From CAZWSE01 sp964636575 (GTDB lineage: Bacteria > Pseudomonadota > Alphaproteobacteria > Rhodobacterales > Rhodobacteraceae): a stretch of 35,168 nucleotides of DNA. Position 1 is the first letter of the stretch; each line of letters opens with the position of its first letter. This document shows positions 22,498 through 30,974 of the stretch, one piece after another. The translations under genes and the position numbers were made by a program. Location: positions 1 to 35,168 of the forward strand of contig CAZWSE010000030.1 of assembly GCA_964636575.1 (NCBI GenBank). Direction: 5' to 3'. The notes beneath the pieces were generated by a model. The model saw only the letters and a program-made list of their open reading frames with translations. It searched no databases and had not been told where the DNA came from.

Positions 22498-23349
22498 CCG
22501 GCTGCGCACTAGGCAAGCAAGTGCGACCGGTAGGGCAAGGCTTGTGGCGAAGGCGATCATATAGACAGAAACATCAAATGTGTTGCGCGCAAAGGCCCGC
22601 GGGAAGTCGGGATACCCCGAGGGCATACCTTGCAGTCCAAGCTGCGCAAGCGTGTTCAACGCCAAGATCAGACACACTGCCGGCAGACACAAAGCAGCCA
22701 TTGGCCCCCAATGCGGTTGTCCGCGCATGACCCATACGCACAGCAGAGCCACCCATGCGATGACAGCTGGCCCGTACCAAAGGCTGTGTGACATCGCGAC
22801 AGCAAATTGCAGCCCCATAAAGCTTGCGGTGTCTGAAAACACCGACAGCGTGGGCGTAAACGCCATAAAGGCCGGGACTGATAGCACGGACGCCAAGGCG
22901 AGCAGCAGGGCACCCTGTCCGGATTTCAGGCGCTGCGAGACGGCGACCCAAGACAGAACAAGCATAATCACCGGCAGATACTTGAAGATCGCACGGGAAC
23001 CAGTACGGACCGCGACGATTTCGGGGGGCGGTTTTTGATCCAGCAAGACAATAGATGGCGAGACCGCAAAGCTGGCCCAGAGTGCTGCCAAAAAGGTGAC
23101 AATGGCCAAAGCCACGGCTGCATATCCAGCGGTGCCAATCCATGTGGCCCTACTGATGCGCCCTGCGATAAAGGGCGCTGACAAAAACAGCGCCGCGCCA
23201 CTGAGCGCATGAAATCCGCTCGCGTTTTGCCACAGCTGGACACTCGCCCCTTCAATCAACAATCCGGGTGCCATCCATTCAACGGCCATCCAGATCACAC
23301 AGACCAAAAAGACAAGACAGGCGGAAAACAGCCATATTCGTTGTAACAT
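22465..23349 (-). CDS. Multi-pass membrane protein, remotely heme-copper oxidase subunit I-like
   Basis: This 294-aa protein has about eight hydrophobic helices and no signal peptide. The C-terminal third carries LGLQGMPSGYPDFPRAFARN, which lines up with the GLxGMPRRxPDYPDAF-xWN block that follows helix XI in cytochrome oxidase subunit I. The preceding DTASFMGLQFAVAMSH recalls the HDTYYVVAHFH segment, but the paired heme ligands are not preserved. It is about half the length of COX1. I infer a degenerate or re-purposed member without normal catalysis. It stands alone on the minus strand, divergent from a degenerate SDR gene. Confidence 0.62.
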   Translation of the reverse strand: MLQRIWLFSACLVFLVCVIWMAVEWMAPGLLIEGASVQLWQNASGFHALSGAALFLSAPFIAGRISRATWIGTAGYAAVALAIVTFLAALWASFAVSPSIVLLDQKPPPEIVAVRTGSRAIFKYLPVIMLVLSWVAVSQRLKSGQGALLLALASVLSVPAFMAFTPTLSVFSDTASFMGLQFAVAMSHSLWYGPAVIAWVALLCVWVMRGQPHWGPMAALCLPAVCLILALNTLAQLGLQGMPSGYPDFPRAFARNTFDVSVYMIAFATSLALPVALACLVRSRLGPEETDVFL

Positions 23350-23434
23350 CGGTGCTGCCTTCTGGATTGCCTTACCGATTTAGCATAATACTCTCACAAA
23401 AGAATAAAAATAGATGTTGTTTCGGTAGGTCGTT

Positions 23435-24040
23435 TTGGCAGGCTCTGGGTATTTCAAAGAAAAAACGGCTGTTGTGCTGGGTGCGGACTGCGCTTTGGGG
23501 CATCGGTTGGCAATTAAGCTGGCAGCGTCGCAGGCGCGTGTTGTGCTGGTGGACCGCAAAGTGGATCGGTTGGACCCGCTTGTGCGTCGGTTTCCCAAAC
23601 AGGTTGATACACTTGCGTTGTCGTTGAGTTTAAGCGGAACGCTGGAGCAATTCGGCAGTCACTGGGACCGTGAGCCTTTGGACGTGTTGATAAATCTGTT
23701 TCCATTGACCAGATCGGCGGACCCGTCGGCGCAGACGCGGATTTTGCAAGGTGTCGATCAAGGGTTCTCAAAGGGTTTGGCCGCAGGCAAGGGCGTCGCC
23801 ATGACGGTTTGGCGCGCTGCGGATTGTGAAAGGGATGGTGTCGCTTTGCATGCGCAGGATGGCACTTTGCAGGCTGGCACTGCTGCTTTGGCTCGATCAT
23901 TGCGCAAAGCCGGTGCGCGCGGCACGTCTTTGCGATTGGCTGCGCGGGTTGATCCAGCCGAGGCTGTGCAGACGGTTTTGTCGCTGTGTGGGCCTGCCGG
24001 TGTCGGCCTTGGCCCTCAGGCGGTGCCTTTTCTGGTTTGA
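23435..24040 (+). CDS. Degenerate short-chain dehydrogenase-like protein
   Basis: The 201-aa protein starts with a Rossmann unit (KTAVVLGADCALGHRLAIKLA, then VVLVDRK) like an SDR. The catalytic Tyr-x3-Lys is missing: the matching helix reads LQAGTAALARSLRKAG in place of YxxxKAAL. The NAG loop is also replaced (LINLFPLT). It is about 50 residues shorter than a normal SDR. It probably binds a nucleotide or only keeps the fold. No ATG is available; the TTG at 23435 is the best start, with a weak GGTAGG upstream. It precedes argS by 79 bases. Confidence 0.65.
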   Translation: MAGSGYFKEKTAVVLGADCALGHRLAIKLAASQARVVLVDRKVDRLDPLVRRFPKQVDTLALSLSLSGTLEQFGSHWDREPLDVLINLFPLTRSADPSAQTRILQGVDQGFSKGLAAGKGVAMTVWRAADCERDGVALHAQDGTLQAGTAALARSLRKAGARGTSLRLAARVDPAEAVQTVLSLCGPAGVGLGPQAVPFLV

Positions 24041-24119
24041 TCCCAGCGCCCCCCATGTTGACCTGCGTGGGCAGAGTGTTACACCCGCCTGCAAATCTTG
24101 ATGTAAGTAGGCCCAGCCG

Positions 24120-25865
24120 ATGAACCTTTTTTCTGAAATTCGCAGTCTTGTATTGGCGCAACTCGATGTGTTGGTCTCTGAGGGCGCTTTGCCGGACGGT
24201 CTTGCCACGGCCAATGTGACCGTTGAGCCGCCCCGCGATGCGGCCCATGGTGATATGGCGACCAATGCCGCGATGGTTTTGGCCAAACCCGCAGGCCAAA
24301 ACCCGCGAGCGATTGCCGAGTCGTTGGCGGCCAAACTGCTGGCTGATCCGCGTGTGGTTGCAGCCGACGTGGCGGGGCCTGGCTTTTTGAACCTGCGTCT
24401 TGATCCCGCCTTGTGGCAATCGCTGGTTGGCGCTGTTTTGGAGGCTGGCACAGGCTATGGTCGGTCCGACATGGGGCAGGGCCAAAAGGTCAATGTGGAA
24501 TACGTCAGTGCCAACCCGACAGGCCCTTTGCATGTGGGCCATACGCGGGGCGCAGTTTTTGGCGATGCGCTTGCGTCTTTGCTGGATTTCGCGGGCTTTG
24601 ATGTGACCCGTGAATACGTGATCAATGATGGCGGCAGCCAGATCGATACGCTCGCTCGGTCTGTGTACCTGCGCTATCTTGAGGCCCATGGCAAACCTGT
24701 CGCCTTCCCTGATGGCACATACCCCGGCGACTATCTGATCCCTGTTGGGGAGGCGTTGAAAGCCAAGGTTGGCGACGCTTATCTTGACCAACCCGAAGAG
24801 GTTTGGATCGAGGATATTCGCAACTTTGCAACAGATGCCATGATGGATTTGATCCGTGCTGATCTTGCCCAGCTTGGTGTCGAGATGGATGTGTTTTTCA
24901 GTGAAAAGTCTCTCTATGGCACGGGCAAGATTGAGGCGTGCATCGACAAGCTGAAAGCCAAGGGATTGATTTATAAAGGCACGCTTGAGCCGCCCAAAGG
25001 CAAACTGCCGGAAGATTGGGAAGCCCGTGAGCAGACCTTGTTCAAGTCCACCGAATACGGGGATGACGTGGACCGGCCGATTATGAAATCTGACGGGTCC
25101 TGGACTTATTTTGCCCCTGATATTGCCTATCACAATGACAAGGTTGAACGCGGTTTTGACGCGTTGATCAACGTCTTTGGCGCCGATCATGGCGGGTACG
25201 TTAAGCGGATGAAGGCGGCGGTTGCGGCTTTGTCCGAGAATACTGTGCCATTGGATATCAAGCTGACCCAGCTTGTGAAGCTGTATAAAAACGGTGAGCC
25301 GTTCAAGATGTCCAAGCGGGCAGGGACCTTTGTGACCCTGCGCGATGTGGTTGAACAGGTTGGCCCTGATGTGACCCGTTTTGTGATGCTGACCCGCAAA
25401 AACGATGCGCCTTTGGATTTTGATTTCGACAAGGTTTTGGAGCAATCCCGCGAGAACCCTGTGTTTTACGTGCAGTATGCCCATGCTCGGATCTGTTCAG
25501 TGCTGCGCAAGGCGACCGAGGCTGGAATTGCTTGTGATGATGCCACTTTGAAGGCAGCCGATCTGTCAAAGCTGGACCATGAGGCGGAGCAGGGTGTGGC
25601 CAAGAAACTGGCGGAATGGCCCCGTTTGGTTGAGACCGCCGCCCGCACCAACGAGCCGCATCGCGTTGCCTTCTATCTTTATGAACTGGCGGGCGATTTG
25701 CATGGTCTTTGGAACAAGGGCAACGATGTGCCGAGCCTTCGGTTCATCCAAGAGGGTGACTCAGATGCATCACAGTCAAAAATTGCGCTCGCGCGGGCTG
25801 TTTCCGTTGTAATTGCAGCGGGCTTGGGTATCTTGGGCGTCAAACCGGCGGAGGAGATGCGTTAA
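24120..25865 (+). CDS. argS: Arginyl-tRNA synthetase
   Basis: This 581-aa class I synthetase charges tRNA-Arg. Landmarks are the N-terminal Add-1 domain with DAAHGDMATNAAMVLAK, HVGH (HIGH motif, about 138-141) in GPLHVGHTRGAVFGD, and the KMSK loop at about 396-399 (FKMSKRAGTFVTL). The C-terminal DALR anticodon domain follows (VQYAHARICSVLRKA...). The length is usual. The minus strand across this gene is open for a very long way, which is a GC-bias shadow. Confidence 0.95.
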   Translation: MNLFSEIRSLVLAQLDVLVSEGALPDGLATANVTVEPPRDAAHGDMATNAAMVLAKPAGQNPRAIAESLAAKLLADPRVVAADVAGPGFLNLRLDPALWQSLVGAVLEAGTGYGRSDMGQGQKVNVEYVSANPTGPLHVGHTRGAVFGDALASLLDFAGFDVTREYVINDGGSQIDTLARSVYLRYLEAHGKPVAFPDGTYPGDYLIPVGEALKAKVGDAYLDQPEEVWIEDIRNFATDAMMDLIRADLAQLGVEMDVFFSEKSLYGTGKIEACIDKLKAKGLIYKGTLEPPKGKLPEDWEAREQTLFKSTEYGDDVDRPIMKSDGSWTYFAPDIAYHNDKVERGFDALINVFGADHGGYVKRMKAAVAALSENTVPLDIKLTQLVKLYKNGEPFKMSKRAGTFVTLRDVVEQVGPDVTRFVMLTRKNDAPLDFDFDKVLEQSRENPVFYVQYAHARICSVLRKATEAGIACDDATLKAADLSKLDHEAEQGVAKKLAEWPRLVETAARTNEPHRVAFYLYELAGDLHGLWNKGNDVPSLRFIQEGDSDASQSKIALARAVSVVIAAGLGILGVKPAEEMR

Positions 25866-25951
25866 TCGCAGTCCGATCATCGGTCAAAAGAGCAGTATAA
25901 TCAGACCCGAAGGATGCGGCGCCAAGTCGTGCAGCGGGCAGTGAGGCAAAA

Positions 25952-26923
25952 ATGGCATACGCGAACCCGTCGCAAGGCGCTTCCCAAACCCGTACCCGAG
26001 ACATTCCTGCGCCCAGTGCTGCGACGCTGACCAACATTGCTGGTGCTGCCGTGTCTTTGGCCCTTGTCGTTGGCGTGGGCGTTTGGGGTTATAAGCTGTT
26101 CATGCGCGATGTGACCGGCATCCCTGTGGTTCGTGCCGCCGAAGGTGATATGCGTATTCGCCCTGAAGACCCCGGTGGGCAAGCCGCCCGCCACCAAGGA
26201 CTGTCTGTAAATGCTGTTGCCGCGACCGGTGCTGCGGAGGCTCCTGCGGATCGATTGGTTTTGGCCCCCCGTCCGGTTGAGCTTGCCGACGGCGATGTGC
26301 CGATGCAGACCATCGTTGCCGCCGTTCCTTTGGTCGCCCCTGAACCTGAAATTGAAGTGACCCCGCAGCCTCGTCTGGCCGATCAGGCCGCTGTTGCTGA
26401 GGCCATTCGCGAAGGGTCTGTAGATGCGCTTGTGGCTGAATTGACCCAAGGCGTTGAGCCGATTGAAGCCGCCCCTGAGGCGCTTTCCGAAGTTGCGGCT
26501 GTGGTTGTGCCAGATGTAGCAACAGACGCGGTTGAGGTTTCGGTGACCGCCGTTGCGCAATCCCTTCGTCCGGTTGTGCGCCCTAAACCGATTACCAATG
26601 TGCAGCAAACGTCTGCCCCTGCGGACCCTGTGATTGCCGCTTTGGCGGAGGCTGACCCTGAAACCATCCCTGCGGGCACCCGCCTTGTGCAACTGGGTGC
26701 TTTTGACAGTGCCGAGATCGCCCGCGCGGAATGGGACAAATTGAATGGTCGCTTTGGTGATTACCTGTCCGGCAAATCCCGTGTCGTTCAAAAGGCGACA
26801 AGCGGTGGGCGCACGTTCTACCGTTTGCGCGCACTTGGGTTCACTGATTTGGCCGATTCCCGTCGCTTCTGTTCTGCTTTGCTTGCCGAACAGGCAGATT
26901 GTATTCCGGTTCAATCTCGGTGA
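25952..26923 (+). CDS. SPOR domain protein
   Basis: This 323-aa single-pass protein has a cytosolic N-terminus, a membrane helix at about 26-48 (AATLTNIAGAAVSLALVVGVGVWGY), and a long Pro/Ala/Val/Glu-rich periplasmic linker. It ends in a C-terminal SPOR domain (about 245-320) with RLVQLGAFDSAEIARAEWDKLNGRFGDYL. SPOR domains bind peptidoglycan stripped of stem peptides at the septum, so a role in division or cell-wall remodelling is expected. It overlaps nagZ (GTGA), whose product recycles wall sugars. Confidence 0.9.
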   Translation: MAYANPSQGASQTRTRDIPAPSAATLTNIAGAAVSLALVVGVGVWGYKLFMRDVTGIPVVRAAEGDMRIRPEDPGGQAARHQGLSVNAVAATGAAEAPADRLVLAPRPVELADGDVPMQTIVAAVPLVAPEPEIEVTPQPRLADQAAVAEAIREGSVDALVAELTQGVEPIEAAPEALSEVAAVVVPDVATDAVEVSVTAVAQSLRPVVRPKPITNVQQTSAPADPVIAALAEADPETIPAGTRLVQLGAFDSAEIARAEWDKLNGRFGDYLSGKSRVVQKATSGGRTFYRLRALGFTDLADSRRFCSALLAEQADCIPVQSR

Positions 26924-27924
26924 GCCGGTTCGGCGCGACGATCCTTGATGCGGATGGGTTGCGTTTAAGCACTGACGAGAAAGCGTTTTTCCGCGATGTG
27001 AACCCCTTCGGGTTCATCCTGTTTGCCCGCAACATCGATACAGCTGATCAAGTGCGCGCGCTCTGTGCTGAGTTCCGTGAGGCCGTGGGCCGTGATTGCC
27101 CCATTACCATTGATCAAGAAGGGGGTCGCGTGCAGCGTTTGCGCGGGCCTATCTGGCGCGAATGGGTGCCGCCTTTGGATCATATCGCGGGCTGTTCTGA
27201 TCCGGTGCGGGCGATGTATTTGCGGTATCGTCTTATTGCGAATGAGCTTTATGCCCTTGGAATTGATAGCAATTGTGCGCCCATGGTTGATGTGCCCAAT
27301 GATCAGACCCATGAATTTCTGACCAATCGCTGTTACGGGAAGGACGCGGCACAGGTTGCGGCCATTGGTCGTGCGGTGGCGGAGGGGTTGCTGGATGGGG
27401 GTGTTCTGCCTGTGTTGAAGCATATCCCCGGCCATGGTCGTGCGACCCAAGACAGTCATTTTGATCTGCCCCATGTGGAGGCAGATATTGAGGCACTGAC
27501 AGAGGTGGATTTCGCGCCGTTCAAGGCGCTGAATGATCTGCCGATGGGGATGACCGCGCATCTGGTTTATGACGCGATTGATCCCAAGCCTGCGACCCTG
27601 TCGACGAAAATGATGGGGGTGATCCGTGATCAAATCGGCTTTGACGGGTTGATCATGACGGACGACATTTCGATGAAGGCTTTGCAGGGGTCTTTGGCGG
27701 ACCTGTCGCGAGCGTCACTGGATGCAGGCTGTGATGTGGTTCTGGCCTGTAATCGCACCCTTTCGGAGCGTATGGACATCGCTGAGGCGGCTGGCGAGAT
27801 GACCGAACTGGCGCAATCGCGCGCAGACGCTGCCCTATTGGCCCGCCGGACCCCCGATGCTATAGACATTCCCGACCTTGAGGCGCAGCTTAAGGCGCTA
27901 TCAGGCGGGCAGGTGTATGGCTGA
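26920..27924 (+). CDS. nagZ: Beta-N-acetylhexosaminidase
   Basis: This 334-aa GH3 family cytosolic enzyme cuts N-acetylglucosamine from anhydro-muropeptides in cell-wall recycling. Conserved parts are ITIDQEGGRVQRL (63-75), KHIPGHGRATQDSHFDLPHV (from 167) with the mobile loop His/Asp acid, and MTDDISMKAL with the nucleophile Asp near 247. I choose GTG 26920, which overlaps the SPOR gene stop; an ATG at 26899 would run back into that gene. It overlaps scpA by eight bases. Confidence 0.93.
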   Translation: MSRFGATILDADGLRLSTDEKAFFRDVNPFGFILFARNIDTADQVRALCAEFREAVGRDCPITIDQEGGRVQRLRGPIWREWVPPLDHIAGCSDPVRAMYLRYRLIANELYALGIDSNCAPMVDVPNDQTHEFLTNRCYGKDAAQVAAIGRAVAEGLLDGGVLPVLKHIPGHGRATQDSHFDLPHVEADIEALTEVDFAPFKALNDLPMGMTAHLVYDAIDPKPATLSTKMMGVIRDQIGFDGLIMTDDISMKALQGSLADLSRASLDAGCDVVLACNRTLSERMDIAEAAGEMTELAQSRADAALLARRTPDAIDIPDLEAQLKALSGGQVYG

Positions 27925-28711
27925 CGACAGCTTTCAGGAAGACACACAATCGGTAGAGGAACGGCTGGCGGCCGAGGCTTTGATTGTGGATGTGGATGGC
28001 TTCGAGGGCCCGCTGGACGTGCTGCTGACCCTGTCGCGCACTCAAAAGGTTGATCTGCGCACGATTTCCGTTCTGGCGCTGGCCCGTCAGTATCTGGCCT
28101 TTATCGACAAAGCGACAGAATTGCGGATTGAACTGGCGGCGGATTATCTGGTGATGGCGGCTTGGCTGGCGTTCTTGAAATCACGCTTGCTGTTGCCGCC
28201 CGATCCCGCTGACGAAGGCCCGACGGGTGATGAATTGGCCGCCCATCTGGCCTTTCAGTTGGAGCGTTTGCAGGCCATGCGCGATGCCGCTGCACGTCTT
28301 ATGGGCCGCGACCGATTGGGCCGCGATTTCTTTGCCCGTGGTCTGCCCGAGGACGTGACCCGTATCAAAACGGTGACCTATACTGCCAATCTGCTTGATC
28401 TGATGCAGGCCTATGCCCGTATCCGCACCCGTGATGAATTCCGCCCCTTTGTGATGGACCGCGAGAAGGTGTTCACGATGGAGCAAGCCTTGGACCGGAT
28501 GCGCGGATTGATCGGATTTGCAGGCGATTGGACGGATCTACAAAGCTATATGCCCGAAGGCTGGGAAATGGACCCTGTGAAGCGGCGCTCTGCCACTGCT
28601 TCGACCTTTGCGGCGTCACTGGAGTTGGTTAAAGAAGGCCATCTGGAAATCCGGCAGACCGAGACGTTTGCTCCGATCCAGTTGCGCAAAAAGGATGAGC
28701 CGCGTGCCTGA
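27917..28711 (+). CDS. scpA: Segregation and condensation protein A
   Basis: This 264-aa kleisin joins the SMC heads and ScpB in the chromosome condensation complex. The N-terminus has the typical VDGFEGPLDVLLTLSRTQKVDL, and the middle has DYLVMAAWLAFLKSRLLLP. The C-terminal winged-helix part (VKEGHLEIRQTETFAPIQLR) is also present. The ATG at 27917 lies inside the nagZ end. The nagZ-scpA-scpB order with overlapping ends shows one operon. Confidence 0.94.
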   Translation: MADDSFQEDTQSVEERLAAEALIVDVDGFEGPLDVLLTLSRTQKVDLRTISVLALARQYLAFIDKATELRIELAADYLVMAAWLAFLKSRLLLPPDPADEGPTGDELAAHLAFQLERLQAMRDAAARLMGRDRLGRDFFARGLPEDVTRIKTVTYTANLLDLMQAYARIRTRDEFRPFVMDREKVFTMEQALDRMRGLIGFAGDWTDLQSYMPEGWEMDPVKRRSATASTFAASLELVKEGHLEIRQTETFAPIQLRKKDEPRA

Positions 28712-29363
28712 AGATATTGAACCACAAGAAGAAAGCCTGTTTGAGGCCCCACCCATGGGCGAACAAGAGCGCATGGTTGAGGCCGTTCTTTTTGCATCGG
28801 TTGATCCTGTGACAGTGCGCGAACTTGAGGCCCGTATGCCGCATGGCTGTGATGCCGCCGAGGCTTTGACGCATTTGCGCAAACGCTATGAAGGACGCGG
28901 CGTGCAGCTTGTGAAAGTCGGCGATGCTTGGGCGATGCGCACCGCTGCTGATCTTGGTTTCCTGATGCAAAAGGAAACCGTTGAGACCCGCAAGTTGAGC
29001 CGTGCCGCGATTGAGACCTTGGCGATCATTGCCTACCACCAGCCTGTGACCCGCGCCGAGATTGAGGAAATTCGCGGTGTGTCCGTGTCGCGCGGTACTG
29101 TGGACCAGTTGCTTGAGATGGAATGGATCCGCTTTGGCCGTCGCCGTATGACACCCGGTCGGCCTGTGACCTTTGTTGTGACGCAGAACTTCTTGGATAA
29201 CTTTGGCTTGGAATCGGCACGTGATCTGCCGGGGCTAAAGGAATTGCGTGTCTCTGGCTTGCTGGAAAGCCGCCCGATGACGGGTGTTCCGGGGCCTGAG
29301 TTTGAACCGGATGCTGATGAAGATGAAGCAATTGAGGGACAGTCGGAGCTTTTTGAGGACTGA
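28704..29363 (+). CDS. scpB: Segregation and condensation protein B
   Basis: This 219-aa protein has two winged helices and forms the SMC-ScpA-ScpB complex. Family marks are EAVLFASVDPVTVRELEARMP at the N-terminus, LSRAAIETLAIIAYHQPVTRAEIEEIRGVSV in the middle, and RPVTFVVTQNFLDNFGLESARDLP. The GTG at 28704 has AAGGA nine bases upstream and overlaps the scpA stop; the ATG at 28695 has no room for a ribosome site. The C-terminal tail is very acidic (DADEDEAIEGQSELFED). Confidence 0.92.
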   Translation: MPEDIEPQEESLFEAPPMGEQERMVEAVLFASVDPVTVRELEARMPHGCDAAEALTHLRKRYEGRGVQLVKVGDAWAMRTAADLGFLMQKETVETRKLSRAAIETLAIIAYHQPVTRAEIEEIRGVSVSRGTVDQLLEMEWIRFGRRRMTPGRPVTFVVTQNFLDNFGLESARDLPGLKELRVSGLLESRPMTGVPGPEFEPDADEDEAIEGQSELFED

Positions 29364-29445
29364 TTTCGCGGTTTGTTAAGAGGATTGCCGTCATCTTTGC
29401 TAGGGTGGACGCAAGGTTTCACCCAAGTAACCAACCGAGGCAGAT

Positions 29446-29667
29446 ATGAACGCTAATCAAATCATCAATATGGTGGTCCGTCTTGTGATGCGGCGGGCGA
29501 TCAACAAAGGCATTAATGTTGGTATGGGCCAAGCGTCCAAACTGGGCAGCAAGGTCAAGGGGCGCAATCGTCCTGCGGCAGGTCATGACACAGGCCCTGC
29601 GCCGATGGATCCGCCGGACGGCAATTCCAAACCTGCGGCCCGCATGGCGGACAGACTTACCCGTTAA
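29446..29667 (+). CDS. Small basic protein of unknown function
   Basis: This 73-aa protein has an amphipathic, possibly membrane-associated N-terminal helix (ANQIINMVVRLVMRRAINKGINVGMGQ) and a polar, Pro/Gly-rich basic tail. CGAGG stands just before the ATG. It follows scpB by 82 bases. I recognise no named family; size, ribosome site and codon use make it a likely real gene. Confidence 0.62.
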   Translation: MNANQIINMVVRLVMRRAINKGINVGMGQASKLGSKVKGRNRPAAGHDTGPAPMDPPDGNSKPAARMADRLTR

Positions 29668-29676
29668 ATCAGCGAC

Positions 29677-30756
29677 TTAGCCGAAGGTCTTGAAGTGTTT
29701 TGACAGCTTCAATCCTTGGCCTTGATAGTTTGACGCGATCCCCGCGCCGTAGAGCTGTGTGGGCTGCTCGCTCATGCGCTCATAGACCAATCTGCCGACG
29801 ACTTGCCCGTGTTCCAAGACGAAGGGCGCTTCGTGGCAGCGGACCTCGAGAACCCCGCGCGACCCTGCGCCACCTGCGTCCGAGTTGCCAAACCCGGGGT
29901 CAAAGAAGCCTGCGTAGTGCACGCGAAATTCACCGACCATCGCCACGAAAGGTGCCATTTCGGCGGCGTAATCGGGGGGGATATGCACGGCTTCGCGGCT
30001 GACGAGGATATAAAACGCGCCCGGATCAAGGATGATTTGCCCGTCGTTCGTGCGCAGTTCTTCCCAAAATTCCGACGGGTCGTAGTGTCCGATCTTGTCG
30101 AGATCAATAACGCCCGTGTGCGGCTTGGCGCGGTACCCGACCAAGTCACCTTTGGCTGGTTTCAGATCGACCGAGAATCCAAGTCCTTCGTCAATCACAG
30201 CGTCATTGTCGACCAATGGTGTTTCCGCGTGGACCTGTTTCAGGTCTTCATCAGACAGCACGGCTTGTCCTTGCCGGAACCTGATTTGGTTGAGCCGCAT
30301 ACCGGGCCGCACCAGAACCGAGAAGGAACGCGGACAGATTTCAGCGTAAAGCGGGCCTTTGTAACCCGCTGGGATACGGTCAAATTCGGTTCCGCCATCC
30401 GTGATCGTGCGCGTCAGCAGATCGAGCCGTCCGGTCGAGCTTTTGGCATTGGCAACTGCTGTCAGATCATCGGGCAGGGCCAGCGTTTCCATGAGCGGCA
30501 CCAGATAGACCGCCCCTTTTTCTAGAACTGCCCCGTTTGTCAGATCAATGCTGTGCATTTCAAATTCGGACAGTCGGTCTGCGACAGTCCGATCCGCGCC
30601 CGTCAGAAAAGAGGCCCGTACGCGATACGCGATTGTTCCGAGCCGCATATCAAGGCTTGCGGGTTGGATCTGCGCGGGATCAACGGCTGGATCTGCTGTA
30701 ATCTGGCCCTTCTGGATCATCTCTGCGATCAACTGGTTTGGAATAACGCCCGTCAT
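29677..30756 (-). CDS. dcd: 2'-deoxycytidine 5'-triphosphate deaminase, two-domain form
   Basis: This 359-aa protein makes dUTP from dCTP. It is about twice the length of E. coli Dcd (193 aa) because two dUTPase/Dcd-type beta domains are fused: an N-terminal unit (about 5-165; QIQPASLDMRLG and NAKSSTGRLDLLTR) and a C-terminal unit (about 185-350; GEFRVHYAGFFDPGFG). This long form is typical of Alphaproteobacteria. The catalytic Glu region is in FRVHYAGFFDPGFG. ATG 30756 has GGAGG-like GGGGCCTCC upstream. It is convergent with the small gene before it and lies downstream of tRNA-Pro. Confidence 0.9.
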   Translation of the reverse strand: MTGVIPNQLIAEMIQKGQITADPAVDPAQIQPASLDMRLGTIAYRVRASFLTGADRTVADRLSEFEMHSIDLTNGAVLEKGAVYLVPLMETLALPDDLTAVANAKSSTGRLDLLTRTITDGGTEFDRIPAGYKGPLYAEICPRSFSVLVRPGMRLNQIRFRQGQAVLSDEDLKQVHAETPLVDNDAVIDEGLGFSVDLKPAKGDLVGYRAKPHTGVIDLDKIGHYDPSEFWEELRTNDGQIILDPGAFYILVSREAVHIPPDYAAEMAPFVAMVGEFRVHYAGFFDPGFGNSDAGGAGSRGVLEVRCHEAPFVLEHGQVVGRLVYERMSEQPTQLYGAGIASNYQGQGLKLSKHFKTFG

Positions 30757-30796
30757 GGAGGCCCCTTTGAATTTACGCTGTCCCAAACACCAAAAC

Positions 30797-30828
30797 GCCC
30801 CTGACCTTGCGGTCGCGGGGCATTTTTA
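30797..30828. terminator. Terminator after tRNA-Pro (possibly bidirectional)
   Basis: Stem GCCCC (30797-30801) with GGGGC (30817-30821), inner GACC/GGTC, loop TTGC. TTTTG follows on the minus strand and ATTTTT on the plus strand. Confidence 0.7.
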
Positions 30829-30840
30829 CGTCGGTATTCT

Positions 30841-30917
30841 TGGTCGGGCTAGCAGGACTCGAACCTGCGACCTTCCGTCCCCCAGACGGACGCGCTACCA
30901 GGCTGCGCCATAGCCCG
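30841..30917 (-). tRNA. tRNA-Pro (anticodon GGG)
   Basis: A 77-nt cloverleaf. The acceptor is CGGGCTA (30917-30911) with TAGCCCG, then A and an encoded CCA (30841-30843). The D-arm is GCGCAGCCTGGTAGCGC and the T-arm is GCAGGTTCGAGTCCTGC. The anticodon stem TCCGT/ACGGA holds the 7-base loop CTGGGGG, so the anticodon is GGG, reading CCC/CCU proline codons. All conserved T-loop bases are present. Confidence 0.96.
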
Positions 30918-30928
30918 ACGTGAGAAGT

Positions 30929-30956
30929 GTCATACCCGATTTCGGCGCGGGGGCAA
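30929..30956 (-). promoter_or_regulatory. Sigma-70 promoter for tRNA-Pro
   Basis: -35 TTGCCC (30956-30951), 16-base spacer, -10 TATGAC (30934-30929). It ends 11 bases before the tRNA 5' end, a normal distance for a short tRNA leader. Confidence 0.5.
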
Positions 30957-30974
30957 GGCATATTTCCCAATGGA

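Noticed and set aside
23514..25484. A 656-codon open frame on the minus strand opposite argS
   Set aside because: It lies antisense to a clear arginyl-tRNA synthetase, shows no family motif, and has Arg/Gln/His-rich composition typical of a GC-bias shadow frame.
25901..26914. A 337-codon minus-strand frame opposite the SPOR gene
   Set aside because: It is Arg/Gly/Asn-rich with no domain; the plus-strand SPOR protein has a membrane helix and SPOR motif.
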